A stretch of 64,000 bases of DNA from Oscillospiraceae bacterium (GTDB lineage Bacteria; Bacillota; Clostridia; Oscillospirales; CAG-272). Position numbers and translations under genes: made by a program. How positions within the stretch are numbered: position 1 is the first letter of the stretch; every line of letters begins with the position of its first letter. The DNA lies in NCBI GenBank assembly GCA_015063305.1, contig SVUJ01000008.1, positions 1 through 64,000 on the forward strand, written 5' to 3'. Under the pieces are notes generated by a model. The model was not told where the DNA came from and searched no databases. It was given only the letters and a program-made list of their open reading frames with translations. Below, piece by piece: positions 26,521-35,170 of this stretch.

Positions 26521-27588
26521 TCACTTTCTGCTCATGCCGCTGTGCCTTTGAGGACGAACCTTTGAGAGGTCGATAATACCCTCGGGCATATTGTCAATAT
26601 ATTCGAGTGCGCGTCCCGTACCCTTTATCACACAAAGCTCGGGCTTCTCGGCAACTCTGGTCTTTATTCCCGTCAGCTCCTCTATGAGCTTATCAAGACC
26701 GTAAAGCAGACTTCCGCCGCCCGTCATCACGATACCGCCCTTGAGTATATCTCCGATAAGCTCGGGCGGAGTGTTTTCTATAACCGCGTATATCGTGTCA
26801 AGCACGTCGGTTATCGGCTCCATCATAGCCTCAAGCATCTCCTTTGAGGATACCGTTACGACCTTGGGAAGTCCCTGAAGCAGGCAGCGCCCCTTGACCT
26901 CGTATTCCTTCGCAACGGCGTGCTCGTAGACAGCTCCTATTCGCATCTTTACCTGCTCAGCCGTTCTCTCGCCGATTATCATATTGTGCTTACGGCGCAT
27001 ATATCTCATAATTGCCGCGTCAAATCTGTTTCCCGCGGATTTTACCGATTTTGAGACCACTATTCCGCCAAGCGATATCACCGCAACGTCGGTAGTTCCG
27101 CCGCCCACGTCAACTATCATGTGTCCTGTGGGGCTGAATATGTCGATACCCGCGCCGAGCGCCGCCGCGACAGGCTCTTCAATAAGATATGTCTTTCTCG
27201 CGCCCGCCTGAGTACCCGCGTCTATCACCGCTCTTTCCTCGACCTCGGTTATGCCCGTGGGTATACATATCACCACTCTGGGCGGAAATACCGAGCCGCC
27301 GCAGGCGCGGCGTATGAAATACTGTATCATCTTCTGGGTCACGTCATACTGACTGATAACTCCGTTTTCAAGCGGACGGACAACGCTTATATTCTCGGGG
27401 TTTCGCCCGATCATCGCCTGAGCGTCCTTGCCGACCTTGGTTATCATATCGGTGTCGGTGTTCACAGCCACGACAGAGGGCTCGTTAAGCACTACTCCCT
27501 TGCCCTCGACCCATACCAGAACGGTTGCTGTTCCGAGATCTATTCCTATGTCCTTAGAAAACATCTGTTTTGCCTTTTTATTAAACAT
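26521..27588 (-). CDS. mreB: Rod-shape actin homologue MreB/Mbl
   Basis: The 355-residue protein polymerises under the membrane and guides lateral wall synthesis. It has the actin ATPase elements DIGIDLGTATVLVWVEGKG at the start, GHMIVDVGGGTTDVAVISLG near residue 155, and GIVMTGGGSLLYGLDKLI near 290. Whether it is MreB, Mbl or MreBH cannot be told from the sequence alone; mreC and mreD are not adjacent. ATG at 27588 follows AAAGGGA, and the upstream in-frame ATGs lie within or before that site. It is co-transcribed with pepD. Confidence 0.94.
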   Translation of the reverse strand: MFNKKAKQMFSKDIGIDLGTATVLVWVEGKGVVLNEPSVVAVNTDTDMITKVGKDAQAMIGRNPENISVVRPLENGVISQYDVTQKMIQYFIRRACGGSVFPPRVVICIPTGITEVEERAVIDAGTQAGARKTYLIEEPVAAALGAGIDIFSPTGHMIVDVGGGTTDVAVISLGGIVVSKSVKSAGNRFDAAIMRYMRRKHNMIIGERTAEQVKMRIGAVYEHAVAKEYEVKGRCLLQGLPKVVTVSSKEMLEAMMEPITDVLDTIYAVIENTPPELIGDILKGGIVMTGGGSLLYGLDKLIEELTGIKTRVAEKPELCVIKGTGRALEYIDNMPEGIIDLSKVRPQRHSGMSRK

Positions 27589-27629
27589 CAGACCGTTCCC
27601 TTTCATTAATATCAAGTGTATTTATAAAC

Positions 27630-27658
27630 ATTATACACTCTTATTTTAAAAATTGCAA
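27630..27658 (-). promoter_or_regulatory. Promoter of mreB-pepD
   Basis: TTGCAA (27653-27658) and TATAAT (27630-27635) with a 17-base spacer on the minus strand. Confidence 0.82.
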
Positions 27659-27666
27659 TAGCATAT

Positions 27667-28413
27667 TTAGCGCCGTTTTCGCGAAGGAGTTACAGCGACC
27701 GACACGCATATCACCGCTCTTGCCCGAGCTCTTATAAGTAAAGAGGTACACGCCGCCATGCTCGCGCCCGTTGTTACGATGTCGTCCACCAGAATTACCT
27801 TCCTGCCCGACACCAGATCCTTGATATCCTCCGCGGGCTCGAATAGCCTTTTAACGTTTTTAAGCCTTTGCTTGGCGTTAAGCTTTTTCTGTGTTTTTCC
27901 ACCTCTGCGTCTGAGAACTGTTCTCTCGCAAGGAATTCCCATTATCCTTGAGAGCTCCTTCGCTATCAGCTCGGATTGGTCAAAGCCGTATCTCAGTACC
28001 GCCTTGCGCCCTCTCGGAACAAAGCTTATCACGGTATCCTCTGCCGAAAGCTTTGGCAGGTCCTCGTCCGCCGCAAGTGAGTTATCTATCTGAGAGGCGA
28101 AGAAAGCCGCCACGCGTGGATTTTTGTTTCTCTTTATAAACATTATCGGTCGGTGGACTATCGGGCATGCCGAAGAATACGCCACCACCTTGTGGTGGCA
28201 AAGAGCGCCCGCGTCAGAGAGCATCGGCGTCATACAGGTACACTCGCACATTACCTTGCCGCAAGCATCGCACTCCTCAACCTTGGCTATATCCCATTTC
28301 AACCTGCAATCGGGACAAAAGGCGTCCTCTCTCAATTCATAAGGAAGCATCTCGCCGCACCCCATACACTTGCGGGTAAATATAAATCTTTCAAAAAACT
28401 CGCCCAGTGTCAC
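27667..28413 (-). CDS. comF: ComF family phosphoribosyltransferase-like protein
   Basis: The 248-residue protein has an N-terminal four-cysteine zinc motif (CMGCGEML, then CPDC, CDACGKVMCEC) and a C-terminal PRTase fold with VILVDDIVTTGASMAA near residue 210, the ComFC layout. ComFC proteins act in DNA uptake in competent bacteria. It starts with GTG at 28413 after GGGAGATG, overlapping the recD2 stop by 4 bases. Together with comEC elsewhere in the window it suggests a retained uptake route, but no comFA or pilus genes are here. Confidence 0.92.
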   Translation of the reverse strand: MTLGEFFERFIFTRKCMGCGEMLPYELREDAFCPDCRLKWDIAKVEECDACGKVMCECTCMTPMLSDAGALCHHKVVAYSSACPIVHRPIMFIKRNKNPRVAAFFASQIDNSLAADEDLPKLSAEDTVISFVPRGRKAVLRYGFDQSELIAKELSRIMGIPCERTVLRRRGGKTQKKLNAKQRLKNVKRLFEPAEDIKDLVSGRKVILVDDIVTTGASMAACTSLLIRARARAVICVSVAVTPSRKRR

Positions 28414-30650
28414 TTTTCATCTCCCGCAAGTCTTTGCGCAAGTCCGGTATATCTCATAGACTGCCTGTCGTTCTCGATCATTCTTCCGAGTATCTCCTCG
28501 CGTCCCACGAGTATCGCCATTTTTTTCGCGCGTGTGACAGCCGTGTAAAGCAGATTTCGGGTCAGCAGCATCGGCGCTGCCGAGCACATAGGTATTATCA
28601 CCACGCCGTACTCGCTTCCCTGGCTCTTATGCACGGTTATCGCATAGGCGTGCTCAAGATCGTCAAGCAGGGTCAGGTCGTAATTCACCACGCGGTCGTC
28701 AAAATGTATCTCCATATAAGCGTTCTGAAGATCGATCCTTTTTATAACGCCGATATCTCCGTTGAATATACCGTAGCCGTCCTTGCCGTCGGCATCTCTG
28801 AACCAATTTATATCATAATTGTTCCGGGTCTGCATAACTCTGTCTCCCTCGCGGAAGACCACCTCGCGGAACTTATACTCCCTTACTCCCTCGGCGCGCG
28901 GATTGAGCGCCGCCTGAAGCAGCATATTGAGGTTTTCCGAGCCCGCCTCTCCCTTTCTCGACGGAGTTATTACCTGGATATTTTCCCTTATATCCTCGCC
29001 GTAGCTCTTCGGAAGTCGGCTCTTATAAAGGTCTGCAACGGTAAGAGCTATGCTCCTGTCCTCCTCACGGCGCAGAAAGAAAAAGTCGTTGTCCTTTGCG
29101 TCGATAACCGGATATCTTCCCTCGTTTATCGCGTGAGCATTCGTAACTATAAGACTCTGTTGCGCCTGACGGAATATCGTGTCAAGCTTTACTACCGAAA
29201 ATCTTTTGCTCTCTATAATATCCCTGAGCACGTTACCCGCGCCGACCGACGGAAGCTGGTCAGCATCGCCGATTATGATAAGCCTTGCCCCCGGCTTTAT
29301 CGCCTTGAGAAGCGCCATCATAAGGGCGCTGTCCACCATAGATGCCTCGTCAACTATGATAACGCTCTGCTCGAGCTGGTCAAATTCGTTTCTGTTGAAC
29401 ACGGCAGAAGAGGACTCGTCATAGCCCATCTCAAGCAATCTGTGAACCGTCTTTGCCTCGGTCGCCGTTGCCTCGGACAGCCTTTTGGCGGCTCTTCCCG
29501 TGGGCGCGGCAAGGGCTATATCGTGCCCCATGCTCTCGAATATATGTATGAGCGCCTTTACAACAGTGGTCTTTCCCGTACCGGGTCCGCCCGTGAGCAC
29601 CATAACGCCGTAGCGCAGAGCATCGGATATCGCCCTTCTCTGCTGGGCGGCATAGCTTATGCCGTTTCTTCCTTCCTCTCGCTCGATAAAGCGGTCTATG
29701 TCGGGGATAGACACGGCAGAGCACATTCTGTCTATCTGCAAAAGCTTCATCGCTATATATTTTTCTGCCTCGTAAGCGCGGCGGTCGTATATCATCTGCT
29801 CACCCTCGCAGAGCGTATAGCGAAGCTCGCCGTTTTTCAGCAGCGCCGCTACCGCCTCGTCCGCCTGCTCCTCTGTTACCTCAAGAAGCCTTGCGGCGCT
29901 CTCGCACAGCTTTTCTCTTGGCAGACAGGTATGACCGTTCTGCACAGAATTCTGCGTGAGTATATAGCGTATGCCGCTCATAACTCTGTCGAAATTATCA
30001 CAGCTGATACCAAGCTCATACGCCATAGAGTCGGCCTTCTCAAAGCCGATACCCTCTATCTCGTTGCAAAGTCTGTAGGGGTTCTTCTTGGCGATATCCA
30101 CCGAAGCGCTTCCCCATTTTTTGTATATCCTCACAGTAAGAGTTGCACCGAAATAGTTCCTGAAGAACATCATAGCCGAGCGCATACCCGCCTGCTCGCG
30201 AAATCTTTCGGATATCTCCTGCGCCGATTTTCTCGATATTCCCTTGACCTCGGAGAGCCAATCGGGGTGATTTTCTATTACGTCAAAGGTGTCCTCGCCA
30301 AAGGCGTCAACTATTCTCTGGGCGGTCTTAGGCCCGATACCCTTTATCGCGCCCGACGCAAGGTATCTGAGTATAGATACCGTGTCGGCGGGCATCACGC
30401 GCTCATACTGCGAAACGCTGAACTGTCTGCCGTATTTCACGTTATGCACCCACTTGCCGTATACCGCTATATTGTCGCCCTGCGCTATCATGGGCAATAC
30501 GCCCACTATCGTTATTATCTCGTCATCGGATACAGCCATATCGCAGATAGCGTATCCGTTATCCTCGTTTGAGTATATAACGTGCTCTATACTTCCCTCA
30601 AGCTTTTGAAGTCCCGAGCTCTCATTTGTATTTTCAACTTCCGTCACAAA
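28410..30650 (-). CDS. recD2: ATP-dependent RecD2-type DNA helicase
   Basis: The 746-residue protein is a RecD-like 5'-3' helicase of the type found without RecBC. Order: an N-terminal OB-like part (KLEGSIEHVIYSNEDNGYA), helix-hairpin-helix region (IKGIGPKTAQRIVDAFG near residue 95), Walker A VLTGGPGTGKTTVVKAL near 355, Walker B SVIIVDEASMVDS near 430, and UvrD-like C-terminal VHKSQGSEYGVVIIP near 690. GTG at 30650 stands 9 bases after AAGGAG and is preferred over TTG at 30671. It overlaps orf109 by 17 bases and comF by 4, so the three genes form one operon. Confidence 0.94.
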   Translation of the reverse strand, partial: FVTEVENTNESSGLQKLEGSIEHVIYSNEDNGYAICDMAVSDDEIITIVGVLPMIAQGDNIAVYGKWVHNVKYGRQFSVSQYERVMPADTVSILRYLASGAIKGIGPKTAQRIVDAFGEDTFDVIENHPDWLSEVKGISRKSAQEISERFREQAGMRSAMMFFRNYFGATLTVRIYKKWGSASVDIAKKNPYRLCNEIEGIGFEKADSMAYELGISCDNFDRVMSGIRYILTQNSVQNGHTCLPREKLCESAARLLEVTEEQADEAVAALLKNGELRYTLCEGEQMIYDRRAYEAEKYIAMKLLQIDRMCSAVSIPDIDRFIEREEGRNGISYAAQQRRAISDALRYGVMVLTGGPGTGKTTVVKALIHIFESMGHDIALAAPTGRAAKRLSEATATEAKTVHRLLEMGYDESSSAVFNRNEFDQLEQSVIIVDEASMVDSALMMALLKAIKPGARLIIIGDADQLPSVGAGNVLRDIIESKRFSVVKLDTIFRQAQQSLIVTNAHAINEGRYPVIDAKDNDFFFLRREEDRSIALTVADLYKSRLPKSYGEDIRENIQVITPSRKGEAGSENLNMLLQAALNPRAEGVREYKFREVVFREGDRVMQTRNNYDINWFRDADGKDGYGIFNGDIGVIKRIDLQNAYMEIHFDDRVVNYDLTLLDDLEHAYAITVHKSQGSEYGVVIIPMCSAAPMLLTRNLLYTAVTRAKKMAILVGREEILGRMIENDRQSMRYTGLAQRLAGDEK

Positions 30651-30963
30651 CGCTATCTCCTTTCCTGTCAACGATGCAAATATCCAAGCCGTATCTATGC
30701 AAAATGCTCATCAGTTCTTCGTCGCCCTCAAGCTCTCTGTCCACAAGTGCCGCAACCCGGCAGGACTTGGTGCTGAGGAAAACTCCCATACTCTCCCTGA
30801 TGAGCATTTCCGCGTCTTCCGCGTCTTTTTTGTTTTTAAACTCGACAGCCCATATAATTCTGTCGCTGCCAAATATCCTCTGCGCCAAAATTTTTATCGC
30901 GCAGTAAAGCCCGAACACGGCAAACATCGCCGCTATTATCTCTGCCGCCATCACAATGTACAT
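30634..30963 (-). CDS. Small membrane-anchored hypothetical protein
   Basis: The 109-residue protein has one N-terminal transmembrane segment (VMAAEIIAAMFAVFGLYCAIKIL) and a soluble domain with WAVEFKNKKDAEDAEMLIRES and AALVDRELEGDEELMSIL, possibly a small alpha/beta fold inside the cell. I do not recognise it. ATG at 30963 follows GAGGAGGTG. It is first in the operon with recD2 and comF, with a 17-base overlap into recD2, and a promoter overlaps the metK 3' end just upstream. Confidence 0.82.
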   Translation of the reverse strand: MYIVMAAEIIAAMFAVFGLYCAIKILAQRIFGSDRIIWAVEFKNKKDAEDAEMLIRESMGVFLSTKSCRVAALVDRELEGDEELMSILHRYGLDICIVDRKGDSVCDGS

Positions 30964-30982
30964 ACCGACACCTCCTCGGTAT

Positions 30983-31012
30983 ATAATATGTAAGTCGGTC
31001 GCTATCGGTCAA
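30983..31012 (-). promoter_or_regulatory. Promoter of orf109-recD2-comF
   Basis: TTGACC (31007-31012) and TATTAT (30983-30988) with an 18-base spacer on the minus strand; it lies immediately downstream of the metK stop. The transcript would have almost no leader. Confidence 0.6.
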
Positions 31013-32197
31013 TTAACCAAGCACCTCTGCTCTGAGCGCGTCCGCGAGGTCTGTTTTCTCCCACGGAACGTCAATATCTGTTCTTCCCATATGACCGTAT
31101 GCCGCGAGGTCACAGTATATCGGTCTGCGAAGGTCGAATTTCTTGATTATCGCAGCGGGACGAAAATCAAAGAGCTTGTCCGCCGCCGCGGCGATCTTCG
31201 CCTCGTCGGCTACCGCCGTACCGAATGTGTCTATCATTACCGACACGGGCTTTGCCACGCCTATCGCGTAAGCTACCTGAAGCTCACACTTCTTGGCAAG
31301 TCCCGCCGCAACTATGTTCTTAGCCACGTATCTTGCCGCATAGGATGCCGAACGGTCTACCTTCGTGGGGTCTTTGCCCGAGAAAGCTCCGCCGCCGTGG
31401 CGCGAATATCCGCCGTATGTGTCAACGATTATCTTACGTCCCGTAAGTCCCGTGTCACCCGCAGGTCCGCCTATAACGAAGCGTCCGGTGGGGTTTACGT
31501 ATATCTTTGTGTCCTTGTCCATAAGCTCTGCGGGAACGGTGGTATTTATTACGTTAGCGATAATATCCTCTCTTATCTGAGAAAGCTCAACGCTGTCGCT
31601 GTGCTGCGAAGATATAACGATAGTATCAACTCTCACGGGAGTGTCATCGTGATACTCGATAGTTACCTGTGTCTTTCCGTCGGGGCGCAGATATGCGAGC
31701 GTTCCGTTCTTTCTCACCTCGGTAAGTCTGAGCGCGAGTTTATGCGCGAGAGAAATCGGAAGGGGCATAAGCTCCTCGGTCTCATCACAAGCGTATCCAA
31801 ACATAAGGCCCTGGTCGCCCGCGCCCGTATCGAAGTCATCACCGTCAGCTCCCTCTTTTGCCTCAAGCGACTTGTCAACGCCCATAGCTATATCGGGCGA
31901 CTGCTCGTGTATCGAGCTTATTACCGCGCAGCTGTCGCAATCGAAGCCGTATTTAGCTCTGGTGTAACCTATATTTCTCACCGTCTCTCTTACGATAGTC
32001 TGTATATCCACATAAGCCGATGTGGTTATCTCGCCCATAACAGTAACCAGTCCCGTGGTACAGAATGTCTCACAAGCAACGCGCGACATCGGGTCTTGAC
32101 GAAGTATCTCGTCAAGGATGGCGTCGGATATCTTGTCGCTTATTTTATCGGGATGTCCTTCTGTTACCGATTCTGAAGTAAAAAGTATTTTTTTCAT
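31013..32197 (-). CDS. metK: S-adenosylmethionine synthetase
   Basis: The 394-residue enzyme makes SAM from methionine and ATP. It begins [21 protein letters not shown]-like at residues 4-24, has [16 protein letters not shown] near residue 120 and the loop [17 protein letters not shown] near 265. ATG at 32197. It is controlled by the SAM-I riboswitch and terminator directly upstream and is read from the promoter at 32363-32391. Confidence 0.98.
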   Translation of the reverse strand: MKKILFTSESVTEGHPDKISDKISDAILDEILRQDPMSRVACETFCTTGLVTVMGEITTSAYVDIQTIVRETVRNIGYTRAKYGFDCDSCAVISSIHEQSPDIAMGVDKSLEAKEGADGDDFDTGAGDQGLMFGYACDETEELMPLPISLAHKLALRLTEVRKNGTLAYLRPDGKTQVTIEYHDDTPVRVDTIVISSQHSDSVELSQIREDIIANVINTTVPAELMDKDTKIYVNPTGRFVIGGPAGDTGLTGRKIIVDTYGGYSRHGGGAFSGKDPTKVDRSASYAARYVAKNIVAAGLAKKCELQVAYAIGVAKPVSVMIDTFGTAVADEAKIAAAADKLFDFRPAAIIKKFDLRRPIYCDLAAYGHMGRTDIDVPWEKTDLADALRAEVLG

Positions 32198-32228
32198 TGT
32201 TTTTGTCCTCTCCTATACGAAAATAAAA

Positions 32229-32247
32229 GCTCCGTCGCAGACGGAGC
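32229..32247 (-). terminator. Terminator of the SAM-I riboswitch
   Basis: GCTCCGTCTGCGACGGAGC folds as a short strong stem followed by TTTTATTTTC on the minus strand. Confidence 0.9.
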
Positions 32248-32342
32248 TTACTCTCTCATCTACTCGGAATTAGCACCTTACTTTAAAAAGCAGGTTGCCG
32301 TGGTTTCACAGAGCCTGTCTCTCCACCACTCTTGATAAGAAT
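32247..32342 (-). promoter_or_regulatory. SAM-I (S-box) riboswitch of metK
   Basis: The minus-strand leader has TTCTTATCAAGAGTGGTGGA, GAAACCACGGCAACC, AAGGTGCTAATTCC and GATGAGAGAGTAAG in the S-box order. SAM binding would allow the terminator at 32229-32247 to form and lower metK expression. Confidence 0.97.
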
Positions 32343-32362
32343 TTACTATATTCATCTATATC

Positions 32363-32391
32363 ATTATAACACAGCTTTCGACAGATTTCAA
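32363..32391 (-). promoter_or_regulatory. Promoter of metK
   Basis: TTGAAA (32386-32391) and TATAAT (32363-32368) with a 17-base spacer on the minus strand. Confidence 0.88.
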
Positions 32392-32421
32392 TAGGGTTTA
32401 CTAAAATCGGCCGAAATATAT

Positions 32422-32916
32422 TCAGAAAAATACTGCGAGCGCGCCGTATGAGATAAGGGTCATAACAACTCCCGCTATCATAACACCGAACAAGCAAGAA
32501 AGAAGCGCCTTCCAGAATTTCATATCTATCATAGCCGCCACGAGCGAACCCGTCCAAGCGCCCGTCACAGGGAGCGGAACGGCAACGAAAAGGCATACTC
32601 CCCAGAAGGAATATTTTTCTATCTTGTCGCGTCTTTTCTCAACGCGCTTCAAAAGAAAGTCGGCTACCTTGTTAAAAAACCTCACCCTCGATCTTGCCAT
32701 CCAGCTTATCACAGCCTTTATAAGCAAAAGTATAAAGGGCACGGGCAGCATATTGCCTATCACGCTGAGCAGATAGCTCTGCCACCAAGGAAGCCCAAGC
32801 GCCGCGCCAAGCGGTATCGCGCCTCTGAGCTCGATTATCGGTATCATCGAGCAGAAGAAGACGCAAAGCTCCTCACCTACAGTATTCAAAAAGAAATTTT
32901 GTATTGCCTCAACCAT
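32422..32916 (-). CDS. Small multidrug export family membrane protein (COG2426)
   Basis: The 164-residue protein has about four to five hydrophobic segments and the family hallmark IIELRGAIPLGAALG near residue 25, followed by VPLPVTGAWTGSLVAAM near 112. The family is annotated as small multidrug export, though a transport substrate is not established by the sequence. ATG at 32916 follows GGTGGAG; an in-frame GTG four codons upstream lies inside that ribosome site and is rejected. It starts 45 bases after ribU on the same strand with no terminator between, so it is probably read from the FMN-controlled transcript. Confidence 0.85.
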   Translation of the reverse strand: MVEAIQNFFLNTVGEELCVFFCSMIPIIELRGAIPLGAALGLPWWQSYLLSVIGNMLPVPFILLLIKAVISWMARSRVRFFNKVADFLLKRVEKRRDKIEKYSFWGVCLFVAVPLPVTGAWTGSLVAAMIDMKFWKALLSCLFGVMIAGVVMTLISYGALAVFF

Positions 32917-32961
32917 TTTTATCTCCACCGATCTTACGGCATTTTATATTTTAGGATTGCA

Positions 32962-33627
32962 TCAAAGCACAAGAAATATTATTGAAAGCGACAACACAAC
33001 TATACATAACGCTATTATCGTAACTACAATATTTCGCGTTCTTGAAGTTGTATTTTTCAACACACCATTTCCTGAGCTCTCCACAACTCCCGCTTTTTTC
33101 AATATGTTAGAGAGCGGCTTGTAAAAGAGCAATACTATAGCCGCGTTAAGTACAGCCTTTATAAGGTTGAACGGAAGCAAAAGCTTCGGTATCAGCGCCG
33201 CGACAGTCGCCGTAGGCGCTCCCATATAATAAGGCGTTATAAGCAGATTCGCTATCATCATAACCGCAGTCATAGCCAGAACTCCCGACACAAGACCTAC
33301 GATAGCTCCGTAAAAGGTCTTTTTGTATCGGTAAATAAGAGCAACTGTCAATGAAAAGGAGAGCGACGACAGCACGTTCATGATAAAACCGTATATTCCT
33401 GTACCACTTATCGTAACAAGCTCGAGCAAAGGCACGATAAAAGATATCACTATCGCAGGTACAGGACCAAAAATAAGTCCGCAAAGGATTATGATAGAAT
33501 CCTTTACGTCAAGCGTAAGAAATTGCACGGGGATCTTGATAAGCAGCATACATACATACGACAGCGCGCAAAACATTGCGATAGTCGCTACCTGCTTGAT
33601 CCCTCTTTGTTTGTTTTCGATATACAT
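32962..33627 (-). CDS. ribU: Riboflavin ECF transporter S component
   Basis: The 221-residue membrane protein has six hydrophobic segments and the N-terminal YIENKQRGIKQVATIAMF with ALSYVCMLLIKIPV after it, as in RibU-type S components that bind riboflavin and work with a shared EcfA/A'/T module. The FMN riboswitch upstream strongly supports the substrate. ATG at 33627 follows AAGGGAGA; the ATG at 33675 lies in the leader. The C-terminus extends about 40 residues past the last conserved helix and ends in one more hydrophobic segment (VVTIIALCIVVLSLSIIF), which is longer than usual for an S component. Confidence 0.92.
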   Translation of the reverse strand: MYIENKQRGIKQVATIAMFCALSYVCMLLIKIPVQFLTLDVKDSIIILCGLIFGPVPAIVISFIVPLLELVTISGTGIYGFIMNVLSSLSFSLTVALIYRYKKTFYGAIVGLVSGVLAMTAVMMIANLLITPYYMGAPTATVAALIPKLLLPFNLIKAVLNAAIVLLFYKPLSNILKKAGVVESSGNGVLKNTTSRTRNIVVTIIALCIVVLSLSIIFLVL

Positions 33628-33700
33628 AAAAATCTCCCTTATGTAGAAATTAACAGGGAGAAGATATTTTATCAAATTTATAGCTCACTAAAATAAAATT

Positions 33701-33722
33701 CCGAACACAAAAAAGTGTTCGG
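33701..33722 (-). terminator. Terminator of the FMN riboswitch
   Basis: CCGAACACTTTTTTGTGTTCGG followed by AATTTTATTTT on the minus strand, between the aptamer and ribU. Confidence 0.9.
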
Positions 33723-33735
33723 GGACTATAATTAT

Positions 33736-33846
33736 ATCTTCTCTCATCCGGACTTTACCGTCGGCACAGGAATCTCACCTGTTCGGCTCTATAAAGAGTT
33801 CGCGGGCTATACCGCCGGTATGGACTTTCACCATTCCCCGAAGCGT
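33736..33846 (-). promoter_or_regulatory. FMN riboswitch (RFN element) of ribU
   Basis: On the minus strand: TTCGGGGAATGGTGAAAG, ACCGGCGGTATAGCCCGCG, CAGGTGAGATTCCTG, GCCGACGGTAAAGTCCGG and ATGAGAGAAGAT, which is the full RFN order. FMN binding should favour the terminator and shut off ribU. Confidence 0.97.
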
Positions 33847-33871
33847 ATCTAAAAGGATACGTCATTTTTGC

Positions 33872-33898
33872 ATCGGGGCTGCTTATGCAGCCCCGATG
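33872..33898. terminator. Hairpin between tuf and the FMN riboswitch
   Basis: ATCGGGGCTGC pairs with GCAGCCCCGAT, 16 bases past the tuf stop. No T run follows on the minus strand, so it may be a leaky terminator or an mRNA 3' end stabiliser. Confidence 0.5.
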
Positions 33899-33913
33899 AT
33901 ACATTGGTATTAA

Positions 33914-35119
33914 TTACGCAATGATAGAAGAAACGACGCCGGATCCAACGGTTCTACCACCCTCACGGATAGCGAAACGAAGTCCCTCTTCACAAGCGAT
34001 AGGTGTGATAAGCTCAACAGTCATATCAACGTTATCGCCGGGGCGGCACATCTCAACTCCTGCGGGGAGCTCGATGATACCGGTAACGTCGGTTGTTCTG
34101 AAGTAGAACTGAGGTCTGTATCCAGCGAAGAAGGGCTTCTTACGTCCGCCTTCCTTCTCAGTAAGAACGTATACGTGACCTACGAACTTTGTGTGAGGAT
34201 GAACAGAGCCGGGCTTAGCAAGAACCTGTCCGCGCTCGATCTCGTCCTTAGCGATACCACGGAGAAGTGCACCGATATTGTCACCAGCTTCTGCCTGGGG
34301 AAGGAGCTTGTGGAACATCTCAACTCCGGTAACGGTGGTGTTCTTCTTCTCTTCGGTAAGACCAACTATTTCAACAACGTCTCCAACCTTAACAGTACCA
34401 CGCTCAACTCTACCGGTTGCAACAGTACCACGTCCGGAAATGGAGAAAACGTCCTCGACAGGCATAAGGAAGTCGAGATCAGCCTGACGCTCAGGAGTAG
34501 GAATGTAGTTATCAACTTCATTCATGAGCTCAAGGATAGGAGCATACTCGGGAGCAGAAAGGTCTGTATTGGTGCTCTCAAGAGCATCACGAGCAGATCC
34601 GCGAACGATAGGAGTATCGTCGCCGGGGAAGTCGTAGGAAGAGAGAAGATCTCTGATCTCCATCTCAACGAGGTCGAGAAGCTCTTCGTCGTCAACGAGG
34701 TCAGTCTTGTTCATGAATACAACGATTGCAGGAACGCCAACCTGACGAGCGAGAAGAACGTGCTCACGAGTCTGCTGAAGAGGTCCGTCTGTACCTGCAA
34801 CAACGAGGATAGCGCCGTCCATCTGAGCAGCACCGGTGATCATGTTCTTAACGTAGTCTGCGTGTCCGGGGCAGTCAACGTGAGCGTAGTGACGGTTGTC
34901 AGTCTCGTACTCAACGTGTCTTGTGTTGATTGTGATTCCTCTTGCTCTCTCTTCGGGAGCGTTGTCGATCTGGTCGTATGCCAAGAACTCAACGTTACCG
35001 CTCTTAAGAGAAAGAGTCTTTGTAATAGCAGCGGTAAGTGTGGTCTTACCATGGTCAACGTGACCGATGGTACCAATGTTTACGTGGGGCTTTGTACGTT
35101 CAAATGTAGCCTTTGACAT
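33914..35119 (-). CDS. tuf: Elongation factor Tu
   Basis: The 401-residue GTPase delivers aminoacyl-tRNA to the ribosome. G1 is [15 protein letters not shown]3 is [13 protein letters not shown]4 is NKTD; domains 2 and 3 with [17 protein letters not shown] and CRPGDNVDM follow. ATG at 35119 follows GGAGGAAAT. It is last in rpsL-rpsG-fusA-tuf, 51 bases after fusA. Codon usage looks strongly optimised, as in the neighbouring translation genes. Confidence 0.99.
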   Translation of the reverse strand: MSKATFERTKPHVNIGTIGHVDHGKTTLTAAITKTLSLKSGNVEFLAYDQIDNAPEERARGITINTRHVEYETDNRHYAHVDCPGHADYVKNMITGAAQMDGAILVVAGTDGPLQQTREHVLLARQVGVPAIVVFMNKTDLVDDEELLDLVEMEIRDLLSSYDFPGDDTPIVRGSARDALESTNTDLSAPEYAPILELMNEVDNYIPTPERQADLDFLMPVEDVFSISGRGTVATGRVERGTVKVGDVVEIVGLTEEKKNTTVTGVEMFHKLLPQAEAGDNIGALLRGIAKDEIERGQVLAKPGSVHPHTKFVGHVYVLTEKEGGRKKPFFAGYRPQFYFRTTDVTGIIELPAGVEMCRPGDNVDMTVELITPIACEEGLRFAIREGGRTVGSGVVSSIIA

Positions 35120-35170
35120 TTTGAATTTCCTCCATATAAATAATTTTTATTTTTTAAAAAATGTTTTTAA

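Noticed and set aside
28407-30572. Very long open frame on the plus strand opposite recD2
   Set aside because: It is the antisense mirror of a well-supported helicase gene and has no ribosome site, promoter or known motif. Similar mirrors opposite purL (2436-3884), purD (3761-5416), fusA (35231-37276), rpoC (38814-41378) and rpoB (42861-44750) were left out for the same reason.
32306-32596. Minus-strand frame over the SAM-I riboswitch
   Set aside because: It crosses the metK promoter and riboswitch and has no start signal.
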